The notes under the pieces: model-generated
Seen by the model: only the letters and a program-made list of their open reading frames with translations
The model's database searches: none
What the model was told of the DNA's origin: nothing
In this document: one piece after another, positions 12,332-20,305 of the stretch
Layout: each line of letters starts with the position of its first letter
Position numbering within the stretch: position 1 is the stretch's first letter
Origin: Arthrobacter sp. OAP107
GTDB lineage: Bacteria > Actinomycetota > Actinomycetes > Actinomycetales > Micrococcaceae
DNA length: 64,000 bases
Reading direction: 5' to 3'
NCBI RefSeq assembly: GCF_040546765.1
Contig: NZ_JBEPOK010000001.1
Location: 4,278,001-4,342,000 of the forward strand
Translations under genes and position numbers: made by a program

Positions 12332-14959
12332 GTGGCGCAGGTGAAGGCAATCCGCAGATTTACAGTCCGTACCGTTCTCCCCGAGCCGATCCGGCCGCTG
12401 GCCCGGTTGGCGACCAACCTCCGCTGGTCCTGGCACCGGCCCACGCGGGAACTGTTCGAGAGCCTGAACCCGCGCGTCTGGGCCCAATGCGGCAATGACC
12501 CGGTCAGCTTCCTGGGCCTGGTGGGCCGCGAGGAGATGCACCGGCTCGCCACGGACCAGGATGTGGTGGCCAGGGTCCAGGCGGCAGCCGCGGACCTGGA
12601 CCGGTACCTCACCGAGCCCCGCTGGTACCAGGGCCTGGGCAGCGACGCCCCCGCCTCCATTGCCTACTTCTCGCCCGAATTCGGCATCACCGAAGTCCTG
12701 CCGCAATACTCCGGCGGTCTCGGCATCCTCGCCGGCGACCACCTGAAGGCCGCCTCCGACCTGGGCGTGCCGCTGATCGGCGTCGGCCTGCTCTACCAGG
12801 CGGGCTACTTCAAGCAGTCGCTCTCCCGGGACGCCTGGCAGCAGGAGACCTACCCGGTCATCGACCCCGACGGCCTGCCCCTGACCCTGCTGCGGGAACC
12901 TGCCGCGGACGGCAACGGCAAACCGCTGGAAATCTCGCTCCCGCTGCCCAACGGGCGGCACCTTGCGGCCCACATCTGGCGTGCCGACGTCGGACGCGTC
13001 CCCCTCCTGCTCCTGGACTCCAACGTCCCCGGAAACGACGACGCCGCCCGCAGCATCACCGACCGACTGTACGGCGGCGGCGGCGACCACCGGCTGCAGC
13101 AGGAACTGCTGCTGGGCATGGGCGGGGTCAAGGCGCTGCGCGCCTACCAGAAGCTCACCGGCACTCCGGCGCCGGAGGTGTTCCACACGAACGAGGGCCA
13201 CGCCGGCTTCCTCGGCATCGAACGCATCCAGGAGCTGATGGCCGGCGAGCAGGCGCTCACCTTCGACGAGGCCCTTGCCGCCGGACGCTCGTCCACCGTG
13301 TTCACCACCCACACGCCCGTTCCGGCCGGCATCGACCGCTTCGAAGCCGCGCAGATCCAGCACTTCTTCGAAGCCGGGCTGGCACCGGACGTTCCCACCT
13401 CGCGGATCCTCGACCTGGGCCGCGAGAACTTCCACGAAGGCAACCCCTTTGTCTTCAACATGGCCGTCATGGGACTGCGCCTCGCGCAGCGCGCCAACGG
13501 CGTGGCCAAGCTGCACGGCGAAGTCTCGCGGGGCATGTTCTCGGCGCTGTGGCCGGGATTTGACCACTCCGAGGTGCCCATCACCTCCGTCACCAACGGC
13601 GTGCACGTGCCCACCTGGGTGGATCCGCGCATCTCCAAGCTGGCACGGGAGCGGTTCGGCCCCGATACCGAGCTCACGGGGCGCTGGGACCTCGCTTACA
13701 ACGTCTCCGACGCCGAGGTGTGGGCTCTCCGGCGCGAGATGCGGGTTTCACTGGTGGAGGACGTGCGGCGCCGGTTGCGGGCGGCGTGGAAGAAGCGCGG
13801 CGCCGCCGATGCCGAGCTGGCATGGACCGACTCGGTGCTGGACCCCGACGTCCTGACCATCGGGTTCGCCCGTCGCGTGCCCACCTACAAGCGGCTGACC
13901 CTCATGCTGCGGGACTCGGAGCGCCTGAAGGCGCTGCTGCTGCACAAGGAGCACCCCATCCAGCTGGTCATCGCCGGCAAGTCCCACCCCGCGGACGACG
14001 CCGGCAAGAAAATGATCCAGGACCTGGTCCGCTTCACCGACGATCCCGCCGTCCGGCACCGCATCGTCTTCCTGCCGAACTACGACATCGCCATGGCCCG
14101 GACGCTGTTCCCCGGCTGCGACGTCTGGCTGAACAACCCGCTGCGGCCGCTCGAGGCCTGCGGCACCTCTGGCATGAAGGCCGCGATCAACGGGTCCCTG
14201 AACCTGTCAGTCCTGGACGGCTGGTGGGATGAAATGTACGACGGCGAAAACGGCTGGGCGATCCCCACCGCCAACAACGGTGCTTCCGCCGACGAACGGG
14301 ACGACATCGAGGCCGCGGCACTGTACGAGCTGCTCGAGACCCAGGTGGCGCCGCGGTTCTACGGCAACACCGTCTCCGAAGCGGCCGGTGCCGCCGGCCC
14401 GTCCGAGTCCGGCCACGAGAAGATCCCCACGCACTGGGTGTCCATGATCAAGCACACGCTGGCGCACCTCGGCCCGGCGGTCTCGGCCGAGCGGATGCTG
14501 CAGGACTACGTCAACGTCCTGTACCGGCCCGCCGCGGTTTCCGGACGCGAGGCTGTGGCCGGCTCCTACGCCCAGGCCAAGGCACTCGCGGCATGGGTCG
14601 CCAAAGTCCGCGCCGCCTGGCCGCAGCTGCACGTGGAGCACGTGGACTCGCTGGGCGTCTCGGAGGACCCGCAGATCGGCGACACCCTCCAGGTCCACGC
14701 CTACGTGGGACTGCACAACCTGTCTCCGCAGGACGTGTCAGTGGAGGTGGCGTACGGGCAGGCGGCCGAGAGCGACGAGCTGGCCAACGTGACGATGGTG
14801 GAACTGGAGGCCAAGGAGGAGCTCGGCAACGGCCGCTACCTCTTCGCCGGGTCCATCGTGATCGACCGCTCCGGGTCCTTCGGCTACACCGTGCGGGTGC
14901 TCCCCACGCACGAGGCCCTCGCATCGAAGGCCGAGCTGGGGCTGATCGTCAACGCGTAG
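12332..14959 (+). CDS. glgP: Alpha-glucan phosphorylase
   Basis: PLP-dependent phosphorolysis of glycogen or maltodextrin to glucose-1-phosphate. The 875-residue protein is a GT35 of the actinobacterial type. It starts with RRFTVRTVLPEPIRPL, has YFSPEFGI and the glucan-binding region, then ACGTSGMKAAINGSLNLS, which contains the PLP-proximal lysine. Start is GTG 12332 or the in-frame GTG 12341 (MKAIRRF), which fits homologues better. It is transcribed away from glgE, opposing its flux: synthesis one way, breakdown the other. Its stop lies 11 bases from the convergent barstar gene. Confidence 0.92.
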   Translation: MAQVKAIRRFTVRTVLPEPIRPLARLATNLRWSWHRPTRELFESLNPRVWAQCGNDPVSFLGLVGREEMHRLATDQDVVARVQAAAADLDRYLTEPRWYQGLGSDAPASIAYFSPEFGITEVLPQYSGGLGILAGDHLKAASDLGVPLIGVGLLYQAGYFKQSLSRDAWQQETYPVIDPDGLPLTLLREPAADGNGKPLEISLPLPNGRHLAAHIWRADVGRVPLLLLDSNVPGNDDAARSITDRLYGGGGDHRLQQELLLGMGGVKALRAYQKLTGTPAPEVFHTNEGHAGFLGIERIQELMAGEQALTFDEALAAGRSSTVFTTHTPVPAGIDRFEAAQIQHFFEAGLAPDVPTSRILDLGRENFHEGNPFVFNMAVMGLRLAQRANGVAKLHGEVSRGMFSALWPGFDHSEVPITSVTNGVHVPTWVDPRISKLARERFGPDTELTGRWDLAYNVSDAEVWALRREMRVSLVEDVRRRLRAAWKKRGAADAELAWTDSVLDPDVLTIGFARRVPTYKRLTLMLRDSERLKALLLHKEHPIQLVIAGKSHPADDAGKKMIQDLVRFTDDPAVRHRIVFLPNYDIAMARTLFPGCDVWLNNPLRPLEACGTSGMKAAINGSLNLSVLDGWWDEMYDGENGWAIPTANNGASADERDDIEAAALYELLETQVAPRFYGNTVSEAAGAAGPSESGHEKIPTHWVSMIKHTLAHLGPAVSAERMLQDYVNVLYRPAAVSGREAVAGSYAQAKALAAWVAKVRAAWPQLHVEHVDSLGVSEDPQIGDTLQVHAYVGLHNLSPQDVSVEVAYGQAAESDELANVTMVELEAKEELGNGRYLFAGSIVIDRSGSFGYTVRVLPTHEALASKAELGLIVNA

Positions 14960-14970
14960 TCCCAGCCGGG

Positions 14971-15327
14971 CTACAGCAGCACGGCTATGACTGCGAGGTC
15001 CTTGCCTGCGTAGCTTTCGGCGTCCTGCAGGATCTCGCAGATGGTGCCGAAGGAGCGGTCGCCGCGGAAGGCTGCGGGGACCTGCCAGATCACGGTCAGG
15101 GGTTTGGCGCCGTCGTCGGAAATGGCGTCGGCGAAGTCGTGAAGTGAGTCGTTGAGCGCGTCCAGGTTCACGCCGTAGTGCTCTGGAAAGTCCAGGGCCT
15201 CGCCGAAGGCGGCGAGGACGGACTTCCTGGAATCGGCGGCCGGAACCAGCAGGCTGCGGCGGCCGGCGTCCGCAACCTGGTCCTTCAGTTCCTCGAGGGT
15301 CCAGGTGTCGCCGGAGTAGATCTTCAT
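14971..15327 (-). CDS. Barstar-family ribonuclease inhibitor
   Basis: 118-residue cytoplasmic protein of the barstar family, which blocks the active site of barnase/RNase Sa-type enzymes. The key segment YGVNLDALNDSLHD keeps both acidic residues corresponding to barstar Asp35 and Asp39 (here D56 and D60), while the barstar Trp38 position is Asn59. It directly follows the RNase gene on the same strand with a 4-base gap, so it is almost certainly its immunity partner. Confidence 0.88.
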   Translation of the reverse strand: MKIYSGDTWTLEELKDQVADAGRRSLLVPAADSRKSVLAAFGEALDFPEHYGVNLDALNDSLHDFADAISDDGAKPLTVIWQVPAAFRGDRSFGTICEILQDAESYAGKDLAVIAVLL

Positions 15328-15331
15328 GGTG

Positions 15332-15853
15332 CTATTTGCCTTCTGCTATGAACTTGAACGATGCGTAGTGGTCGGCGGTGTAGTACTTGTCGCCGGCCTG
15401 TCCTGCCACGATCCTGCGGGCTCCCCTGCCGGACTCGCCGGGCGTGGGCACCGTGTACTCCCTGTAATAACCGCTGGCCTTGCGCGGCAGGATGCGTTCG
15501 AAGTTGCCGAACGTCACGCCGTCGCGGGTGTACGGGTAGGGTCCGCCCCGCCGGATCAGGATCAGGGTGCGCCGGCCTTCGGCCGGCAGCTGGGACTCCG
15601 GGATCGTGGGGAGGCCGGGCGCGTTCGGCACGCCGGTGGTTTGGCCGACGGACGACGACGGCGGCGCGGCGGCAGGTGCCGGCGTCGCGGCTGCTGCGGG
15701 TGCCGACGTCGAAAAGCCGGGTGCCGCCGTCGTCGTTCCCTGTGGTCCCGGACCGGGCGGCGCGCCGCCCGGTCCAATGAAAAGGTTGAAGACCGCGAGG
15801 GCAGCGACGGCGAGCCCCAGCAGCAGCGTTCCGACAGTCCAACGCCTGCGCAT
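15332..15853 (-). CDS. Secreted or membrane-anchored RNase Sa-like guanyl ribonuclease
   Basis: 173 residues: basic N-terminus, hydrophobic segment at about 7-26 (signal or anchor), a Pro/Ala/Ser linker to about 90, then an RNase Sa-type domain. By alignment to Streptomyces RNase Sa, the catalytic set Glu54/Arg65/Arg69/His85 maps to E132 (YYREYTV), R143 and R147 (GRGARRI) and H162 (TADHYASF), so the enzyme looks active. No Cys pair is present, unlike RNase Sa. It lies 17 bases downstream of glgX on the same strand and just ahead of its barstar gene. The exported RNase may be used in nutrient scavenging or competition; which is unknown. Confidence 0.9.
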   Translation of the reverse strand: MRRRWTVGTLLLGLAVAALAVFNLFIGPGGAPPGPGPQGTTTAAPGFSTSAPAAAATPAPAAAPPSSSVGQTTGVPNAPGLPTIPESQLPAEGRRTLILIRRGGPYPYTRDGVTFGNFERILPRKASGYYREYTVPTPGESGRGARRIVAGQAGDKYYTADHYASFKFIAEGK

Positions 15854-15870
15854 GCCTGATTCCCCGGAGT

Positions 15871-17997
15871 TTATGTGCGGTAGATGTTGATGGTGTAGGC
15901 CTGCACCTCGTCAGGCTCGCCGGACTCGACCAGGGCGCCCTGCCGCCGGTCGTGGAGCTCGGACGTGGTGAGGCGGAGGTCGAACAGCCGCTTGCCGGTG
16001 CCGTCGTCGTTGGTGACCTGCGGCAGGGTGACCTCGACGTCCTCAGGTCCGCCGTTGACCACGATGAGCCCGGCCACGTGCCCGTCGTCGGAGCCGAGCA
16101 GCAGCTGGACCACCCGGTTCCCGTTGTCGTTCCAGCGCTCCATGGACATGGGCTGGCCGGTCCGGTCGTACCAGTACAGGTATGAGCGCGCGTCGCGGAC
16201 GGGGTAGTCGTGCGGCTGGGCCGTCAGGAACTCCCGGCGGAGCCGGATGACACGCTTGGTGGTCCGCAGCATGGCATGGGATTCCGGCGTGCTGGTCCAG
16301 TCGATCCACGTGAGCGGGTTGTCCTGGCAGTATGCGTTGTTGTTGCCCTGCTGGGTGCGGCCGAGCTCGTCCCCTGCCGTAATCATGGGGACGCCAAGGG
16401 AAATCATGAGCGAGGCCATGAGGTTGCGCTTGCTCTGGGCGCGGCGCGTCAGGATGCCCTCGTCCTCGGTGCGTCCTTCAAAGCCGTGGTTGTAGCTGCG
16501 GTTGTCGCCGTGCCCGTCCCGGTTCTGTTCGCCGTTCGCCTCGTTGTGCTTGCGGTCGTAGGAGACGAGGTCGGTCATGGTGAAGCCGTCGTGGGCGGTG
16601 ACGAAGTTCAGCGACGCCAGCCGTGAGCGGCCCGACGGTTCGAAGAGGCTCGCCGAGCCGGACAGGGCATCGGCAAGCCGGGCCACGGACCCGCCCTGGC
16701 CGCCGTTGTCGAGGGCGGCCCGGTCGGCCAGCCAGAAGGAGCGCACGGCGTCGCGGTAGTGATCGTTCCAGTCCACCCAGCCGCCGGGGAAACGGCCGGT
16801 CTGCCAGCCGCCGTAGCCCACGTCCCACGGTTCGGCGATCAGCTTGACGCGGGAAAGCGAGGGGTCGGCGGCGACCGCCACGAGGAAGGGGTGGTGGGGA
16901 TCGAACTCGTTGGCTGCGTTCCGGCAGAGCGTGACGGCCAGGTCGAACCGGAAACCGTCGATGTGGAACTCGTCCACCCAGTACCGCAGTGAGTCCAGCA
17001 CCATCTGGACAACTCGGGGTTCGCCGAAGTTGAGTGTGTTGCCGCAGCCTGTGGTGTCGATGTATTTTCCGTGGCCGTCGGTGCGGTAGTACTTCTGCTC
17101 GCCCAGCCCCCGGAAGCTCAGGGTGGTGCCGTCCGGGCCGCCTTCGGCCGTGTGGTTGTAGACGACGTCGAGGATGACCTCGATGCCGGCCGCGTGCAGT
17201 AGCTTGACCATGCCCTTGAATTCGTCCTGGACGGCCTGCGGCCCCGCTTCCTGGGCGGACTTGGTGGCGTACGCGGGGTGCGGGGCAAAGAACGCCGCGG
17301 TGTTGTAACCCCAGTAGTTGGTGAGGCCGAGGTTCTGGAGATGGGGCTCGTCCAGATGGAAATGCACCGGCAGCAGCTGCAGGGCCGTAATGCCCACTCC
17401 GGTGAGGTGCTCGATCATCGCGGGATGGGCCATGCCGGCGTAGGTGCCGCGCAGCGCCTCCGGGATGTCGGGGTGCAGCATGCTCTGCCCACGGACGTGT
17501 GCCTCGTAGACGATGGTGTTGCGCCACGGGGTATTCGGCTTCCGGTCCCCGGCCCAGTCAAAGTCGGAAGACATCCGGACGCTGGTCAGGAACCCGTCGC
17601 GTTCATCGACGGCCCGGCCGTAGGGGTCCAGCAGCAGCGGTTGCCGGCTGCCGTCGTCGAAATCAACGGTGGGAACCGCAAGCGGCAGCACCTCATCGCC
17701 CTTGGGGGCCGCTTCGCCGCTGGGGGCTGCAAGGAAGCCGTACCGGGATCCCACGGGTAACCCGTCCACCACGCCGTGGTGGACACCGTTCGTGAGGTTG
17801 GACAGGGTCTGCATCCGCCAGTTCTGTCCGGGGGCCTGATAGGCCACCTCGAGCATCGCGATGCCGGGAGCATAAACGGCGACGTTCGCACGGTCGCCTG
17901 ATGCACCGCCCGGGCCTTGGCGCGCTTCGCTGACCCCGAGGGGAAAGGCCTGGGAGTCGTCCACCGTCAGGGCTGTGTCTAAAAGGGGCATTACCAT
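15871..17997 (-). CDS. glgX: Glycogen debranching enzyme GlgX
   Basis: Hydrolyses alpha-1,6 branches left after phosphorylase action. About 708 residues, with an N-terminal CBM48 module and a GH13_11 barrel. Motifs: VYEAHVRGQSMLHPDIP, EVILDVVYNHTAEGG, DEFHIDGFRFDLAVTL (nucleophile Asp), LIAEPWDVGYGGWQTGRFP (Glu), FVTAHDGFTMTDLVSY, and ITAGDELGRTQQGNNNAYCQ. Possible starts are TTG 18000, ATG 17997 and ATG 17991, none with a strong ribosome site; ATG 17997 is chosen. It is followed on the same strand by the RNase/barstar pair. Confidence 0.94.
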   Translation of the reverse strand: MVMPLLDTALTVDDSQAFPLGVSEARQGPGGASGDRANVAVYAPGIAMLEVAYQAPGQNWRMQTLSNLTNGVHHGVVDGLPVGSRYGFLAAPSGEAAPKGDEVLPLAVPTVDFDDGSRQPLLLDPYGRAVDERDGFLTSVRMSSDFDWAGDRKPNTPWRNTIVYEAHVRGQSMLHPDIPEALRGTYAGMAHPAMIEHLTGVGITALQLLPVHFHLDEPHLQNLGLTNYWGYNTAAFFAPHPAYATKSAQEAGPQAVQDEFKGMVKLLHAAGIEVILDVVYNHTAEGGPDGTTLSFRGLGEQKYYRTDGHGKYIDTTGCGNTLNFGEPRVVQMVLDSLRYWVDEFHIDGFRFDLAVTLCRNAANEFDPHHPFLVAVAADPSLSRVKLIAEPWDVGYGGWQTGRFPGGWVDWNDHYRDAVRSFWLADRAALDNGGQGGSVARLADALSGSASLFEPSGRSRLASLNFVTAHDGFTMTDLVSYDRKHNEANGEQNRDGHGDNRSYNHGFEGRTEDEGILTRRAQSKRNLMASLMISLGVPMITAGDELGRTQQGNNNAYCQDNPLTWIDWTSTPESHAMLRTTKRVIRLRREFLTAQPHDYPVRDARSYLYWYDRTGQPMSMERWNDNGNRVVQLLLGSDDGHVAGLIVVNGGPEDVEVTLPQVTNDDGTGKRLFDLRLTTSELHDRRQGALVESGEPDEVQAYTINIYRT

Positions 17998-18110
17998 CAA
18001 TTAAAGCTTAGCCGTCACGTCCAAATAGCCAGTCTTCTCCCGCATGTTACGCGTGCGGCCCTGTGGTGGCACCGCTGAACCGTGTAAGAACGCACCTACT
18101 GGAGGTTTTC

Positions 18111-18920
18111 GTGAAGATTGCATTGGCCCAGATCATCACCGGCAGGGACGTGGACGGAAACCTCACCGTGGTCGAAGAATACGCCCGCCGTGCCAAGGAC
18201 GGCGGCGCCGGAATCGTGGTTTTCCCCGAGGCCACCATGCGCGCGTTCGGCAATTCCCTGCTGGACATCGCCGAGCCTTTGGACGGCCCCTGGGCCAGCC
18301 GTGTCCGCGCGATTGCCGGGGAGTTGGGGATTGTGATTGTTGCCGGAATGTTCACCCCGGGTTCATCGGGCTCCGACGGGCAGACGAAGGTCCGCAACAC
18401 GCTGCTCGTGACCGGGCCGGGCGTGGACGCCAGCTACGACAAGGTTCACCTGTTCGACGCCTTCGGGTTCCTGGAGTCCGACACTGTCGACGCCGGGACC
18501 GGGCCCGTAACGTTCGAAGTCGGCGGCCTCACCTTCGGCCTGGCCACCTGCTACGATATCCGATTCCCGGCCCTCTTCACGGCCAACGCCGACCGCGGGG
18601 CCGTCGCCAACATCGTCTGTGCTTCCTGGGGTTCCGGCCCCGGCAAGGTGGACCAGTGGCAGCTGCTGGCCAGGGCCCGCGCGGTGGACACCACCACCTA
18701 CGTTCTCGCCTGCGGCCAGGGCGACCCCGCGACCCAGGGCATCGAGCCCCGCGGCGCAGCGCCCACGGGCGTCGGGCACAGTGCCGTCGTCTCACCTTTC
18801 GGCGAGGTGCTCCAGGAGCTCGACGGCGCCCCCGGCCTGATCTTCGCCGACCTTGATCCGGCCCTGGTCAAGGAAGCCCGCACCAAACTCCCGGTTCTGG
18901 CCAACCGCCGCGAGTTCTAG
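18111..18920 (+). CDS. Nitrilase-superfamily carbon-nitrogen hydrolase (amidase)
   Basis: 269-residue amidase of the CN-hydrolase fold, with the full Glu-Lys-Cys triad: E40 (VVFPEAT), K111 (YDKVHLFD) and C147 (LATCYDIRFP). It is similar to omega-amidase/NitFhit-type enzymes acting on small amides such as deaminated glutathione or 2-oxo acid amides; the exact substrate is not readable from sequence. Start GTG 18111 is supported by GGAGG 6 bases upstream; the longer frame to 18063 has no ribosome site. It is divergent from glgX. Confidence 0.85.
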   Translation: MKIALAQIITGRDVDGNLTVVEEYARRAKDGGAGIVVFPEATMRAFGNSLLDIAEPLDGPWASRVRAIAGELGIVIVAGMFTPGSSGSDGQTKVRNTLLVTGPGVDASYDKVHLFDAFGFLESDTVDAGTGPVTFEVGGLTFGLATCYDIRFPALFTANADRGAVANIVCASWGSGPGKVDQWQLLARARAVDTTTYVLACGQGDPATQGIEPRGAAPTGVGHSAVVSPFGEVLQELDGAPGLIFADLDPALVKEARTKLPVLANRREF

Positions 18921-18937
18921 GAGGACACAACGCTCGA

Positions 18938-19049
18938 TCAGATCCTGCCGGAAAACTGCCGACCCTCCTTCAGATCCTGCCGGAAAACTGCCGACCCTCC
19001 TTCAGATCCTGCCGGAAAACTGCCGACCCTCCTTCAGATCCTGCCGATT
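18938..19049 (-). repeat. 32-bp tandem repeat array, left arm (3 exact copies plus a partial)
   Basis: Three identical head-to-tail units at 18938-18969, 18970-19001 and 19002-19033, then a partial fourth to about 19046. Plus-strand unit begins TCAGATCCTGCCGGAAAACT and ends GCCGACCCTCCT; minus-strand reading is GGCAGGATCTGAAGGAGGGT... The copies touch each other with no spacers. They are related to the right arm (19095-19190) in inverted orientation and to the array at 56520-56640. Confidence 0.95.
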
Positions 19050-19054
19050 AAGAC

Positions 19055-19087
19055 GAAACGCTTCCGCACTAGGTGCGGAAGCGTTTC
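19055..19087. repeat. Perfect palindrome at the centre of the repeat array
   Basis: GAAACGCTTCCGCAC and its reverse complement GTGCGGAAGCGTTTC flank a TAG loop: a 15-bp perfect stem with a 3-nt loop. It sits between oppositely oriented repeat arms and between two convergent genes (amidase and rlmB). It could terminate transcription from both sides; there is a short T-run after it on the plus strand (CCGTTTTGC). Confidence 0.9.
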
Positions 19088-19094
19088 CCGTTTT

Positions 19095-19190
19095 GCTGCG
19101 AAAGCTGAAGAAGGGTTCCCGATTCTCCTGCAAAAGCTGAAGAAGGGTTCGTCCAATTCCTGCAGGAACTGATGGGGCGTTCCGGGGTCT
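19095..19190 (+). repeat. 32-bp repeat array, right arm (3 diverged copies)
   Basis: Copies start at 19095, 19127 and 19159, an exact 32-base period. They read GCTGCGAAAGCTGAAGAAGG, CCTGCAAAAGCTGAAGAAGG and CCTGCAGGAACTGATGGGGC, then GTT. Aligned on CTGAAG, they match the left-arm unit read on the minus strand (CCGGCAGGATCTGAAGGAGG). The whole element is arm - palindrome - inverted arm. Confidence 0.8.
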
Positions 19191-19211
19191 TGGCAGGTTG
19201 GACCGGGGGGC

Positions 19212-20213
19212 TTACTTCGCGGCGCGCTGGCGGGAGACCTCGTACAGCGAGATGCCGACGGCCATGGAGGCGTTCAGGGATTCCATCGCGGAGTCGATCG
19301 GGATGGAGACAATCTGGTCGCAGTTCTCCCGGACGAGGCGGCTGAGGCCCTTACCTTCGGAGCCGACCACGATGCACACCGGTTCGGTGGCAACGGTGAG
19401 GTCCGGCAGGGAAACGTCGCCGTCGCCGTCGAGCCCCAGCACGAAGACGCCCATGTCCTTGAACTGCTTGATGGCGTTGTTCAGGTTGGAGGCACGGGCC
19501 ACCGGAACGCGCACCGCCGCGCCGGCGCTAGTCTTCCATGCGGCCGCCGTGACTCCCACGGAGCGGCGCTCAGGGACGATCACGCCGTGGCCGCTGAATG
19601 CCGAGACCGAGCGGATGATCGCGCCGAGGTTGCGGGGGTCGGTGATGCCGTCCAGTGCAACGAAGAGCGGGGCGTTCGCGATGTGCCCCTTCTTCCAGCC
19701 TTCGACGGTCTCTTCGGCAAGGTCGTAGGCGTCCTGGTACTCGTACGGCGGGATCTGCAGGACGAGTCCCTGGTGCACGGCGTCGTCGGTCATCCGGTCC
19801 AGCTCGGGCTTGCCGGTTTCCAGCAGGGGGATGCCGCGTTCGGCGGCGATCTTCAGTGATTCCTTGACGCGGTCATCCATCTCGATCCGGATGGCGACGT
19901 GCAGCGCCTTGGCGGGAATGCCGGCACGGAGGGCCTCGACGACGGAGTTGCGGCCGGTGACAACCTCTTCCGTGGCACGCCCCTTCGGGCCCGACCGGGC
20001 ACCGGCACTGCGGGTGCCGCCGGCGCCGGCGGGCCGCTTGGCTGCGGAGCGCTCCGCGAGCTGCTTGTTCTTGTGCGCCTTGTGGTACGGGCGGTCCTCG
20101 GCCTTGGGGGTTGGCCCCTTGCCTTCGAGAGCCTTGCGGCCGTGGCCACCGGTTCCGGTGGTGGGGCCCTTCTTGAGCTTGCGGACTGCGCCCGGGCGAC
20201 CTTTGTTGGCCAT
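19212..20213 (-). CDS. rlmB: 23S rRNA (guanosine-2'-O-)-methyltransferase RlmB (TrmH family)
   Basis: SPOUT-class RNA ribose methyltransferase, expected to modify G2251 of 23S rRNA. About 333 residues: a Lys/Gly/Ala-rich disordered N-terminus of some 75 residues typical of actinobacterial homologues, a substrate-binding domain (RNSVVEALRAGIPAKALHVA), and the SPOUT knot with ALDGITDPRNLGAIIRS, CIVVGSEGKGLSRLV and ESLNASMAVGISLYE. Start ATG 20213 (MANKGRPG) follows GGGTGG; a GTG at 20222 is less likely. It ends the carD-ispD-ispF-cysS-rlmB run. Confidence 0.92.
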   Translation of the reverse strand: MANKGRPGAVRKLKKGPTTGTGGHGRKALEGKGPTPKAEDRPYHKAHKNKQLAERSAAKRPAGAGGTRSAGARSGPKGRATEEVVTGRNSVVEALRAGIPAKALHVAIRIEMDDRVKESLKIAAERGIPLLETGKPELDRMTDDAVHQGLVLQIPPYEYQDAYDLAEETVEGWKKGHIANAPLFVALDGITDPRNLGAIIRSVSAFSGHGVIVPERRSVGVTAAAWKTSAGAAVRVPVARASNLNNAIKQFKDMGVFVLGLDGDGDVSLPDLTVATEPVCIVVGSEGKGLSRLVRENCDQIVSIPIDSAMESLNASMAVGISLYEVSRQRAAK

Positions 20214-20305
20214 GAATTCCACCCTTGGTTGTATTGAGTAAGTCTGGACTCCAGTCTACTGACTGGCCTCAAATCGTTGACCGGGCGGTCCGGGAGCCGC
20301 GAAGG

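Noticed and set aside
18938..19190. CRISPR array
   Set aside because: Repeats are directly adjacent without spacers, arms are inverted, and no cas genes occur in the window.
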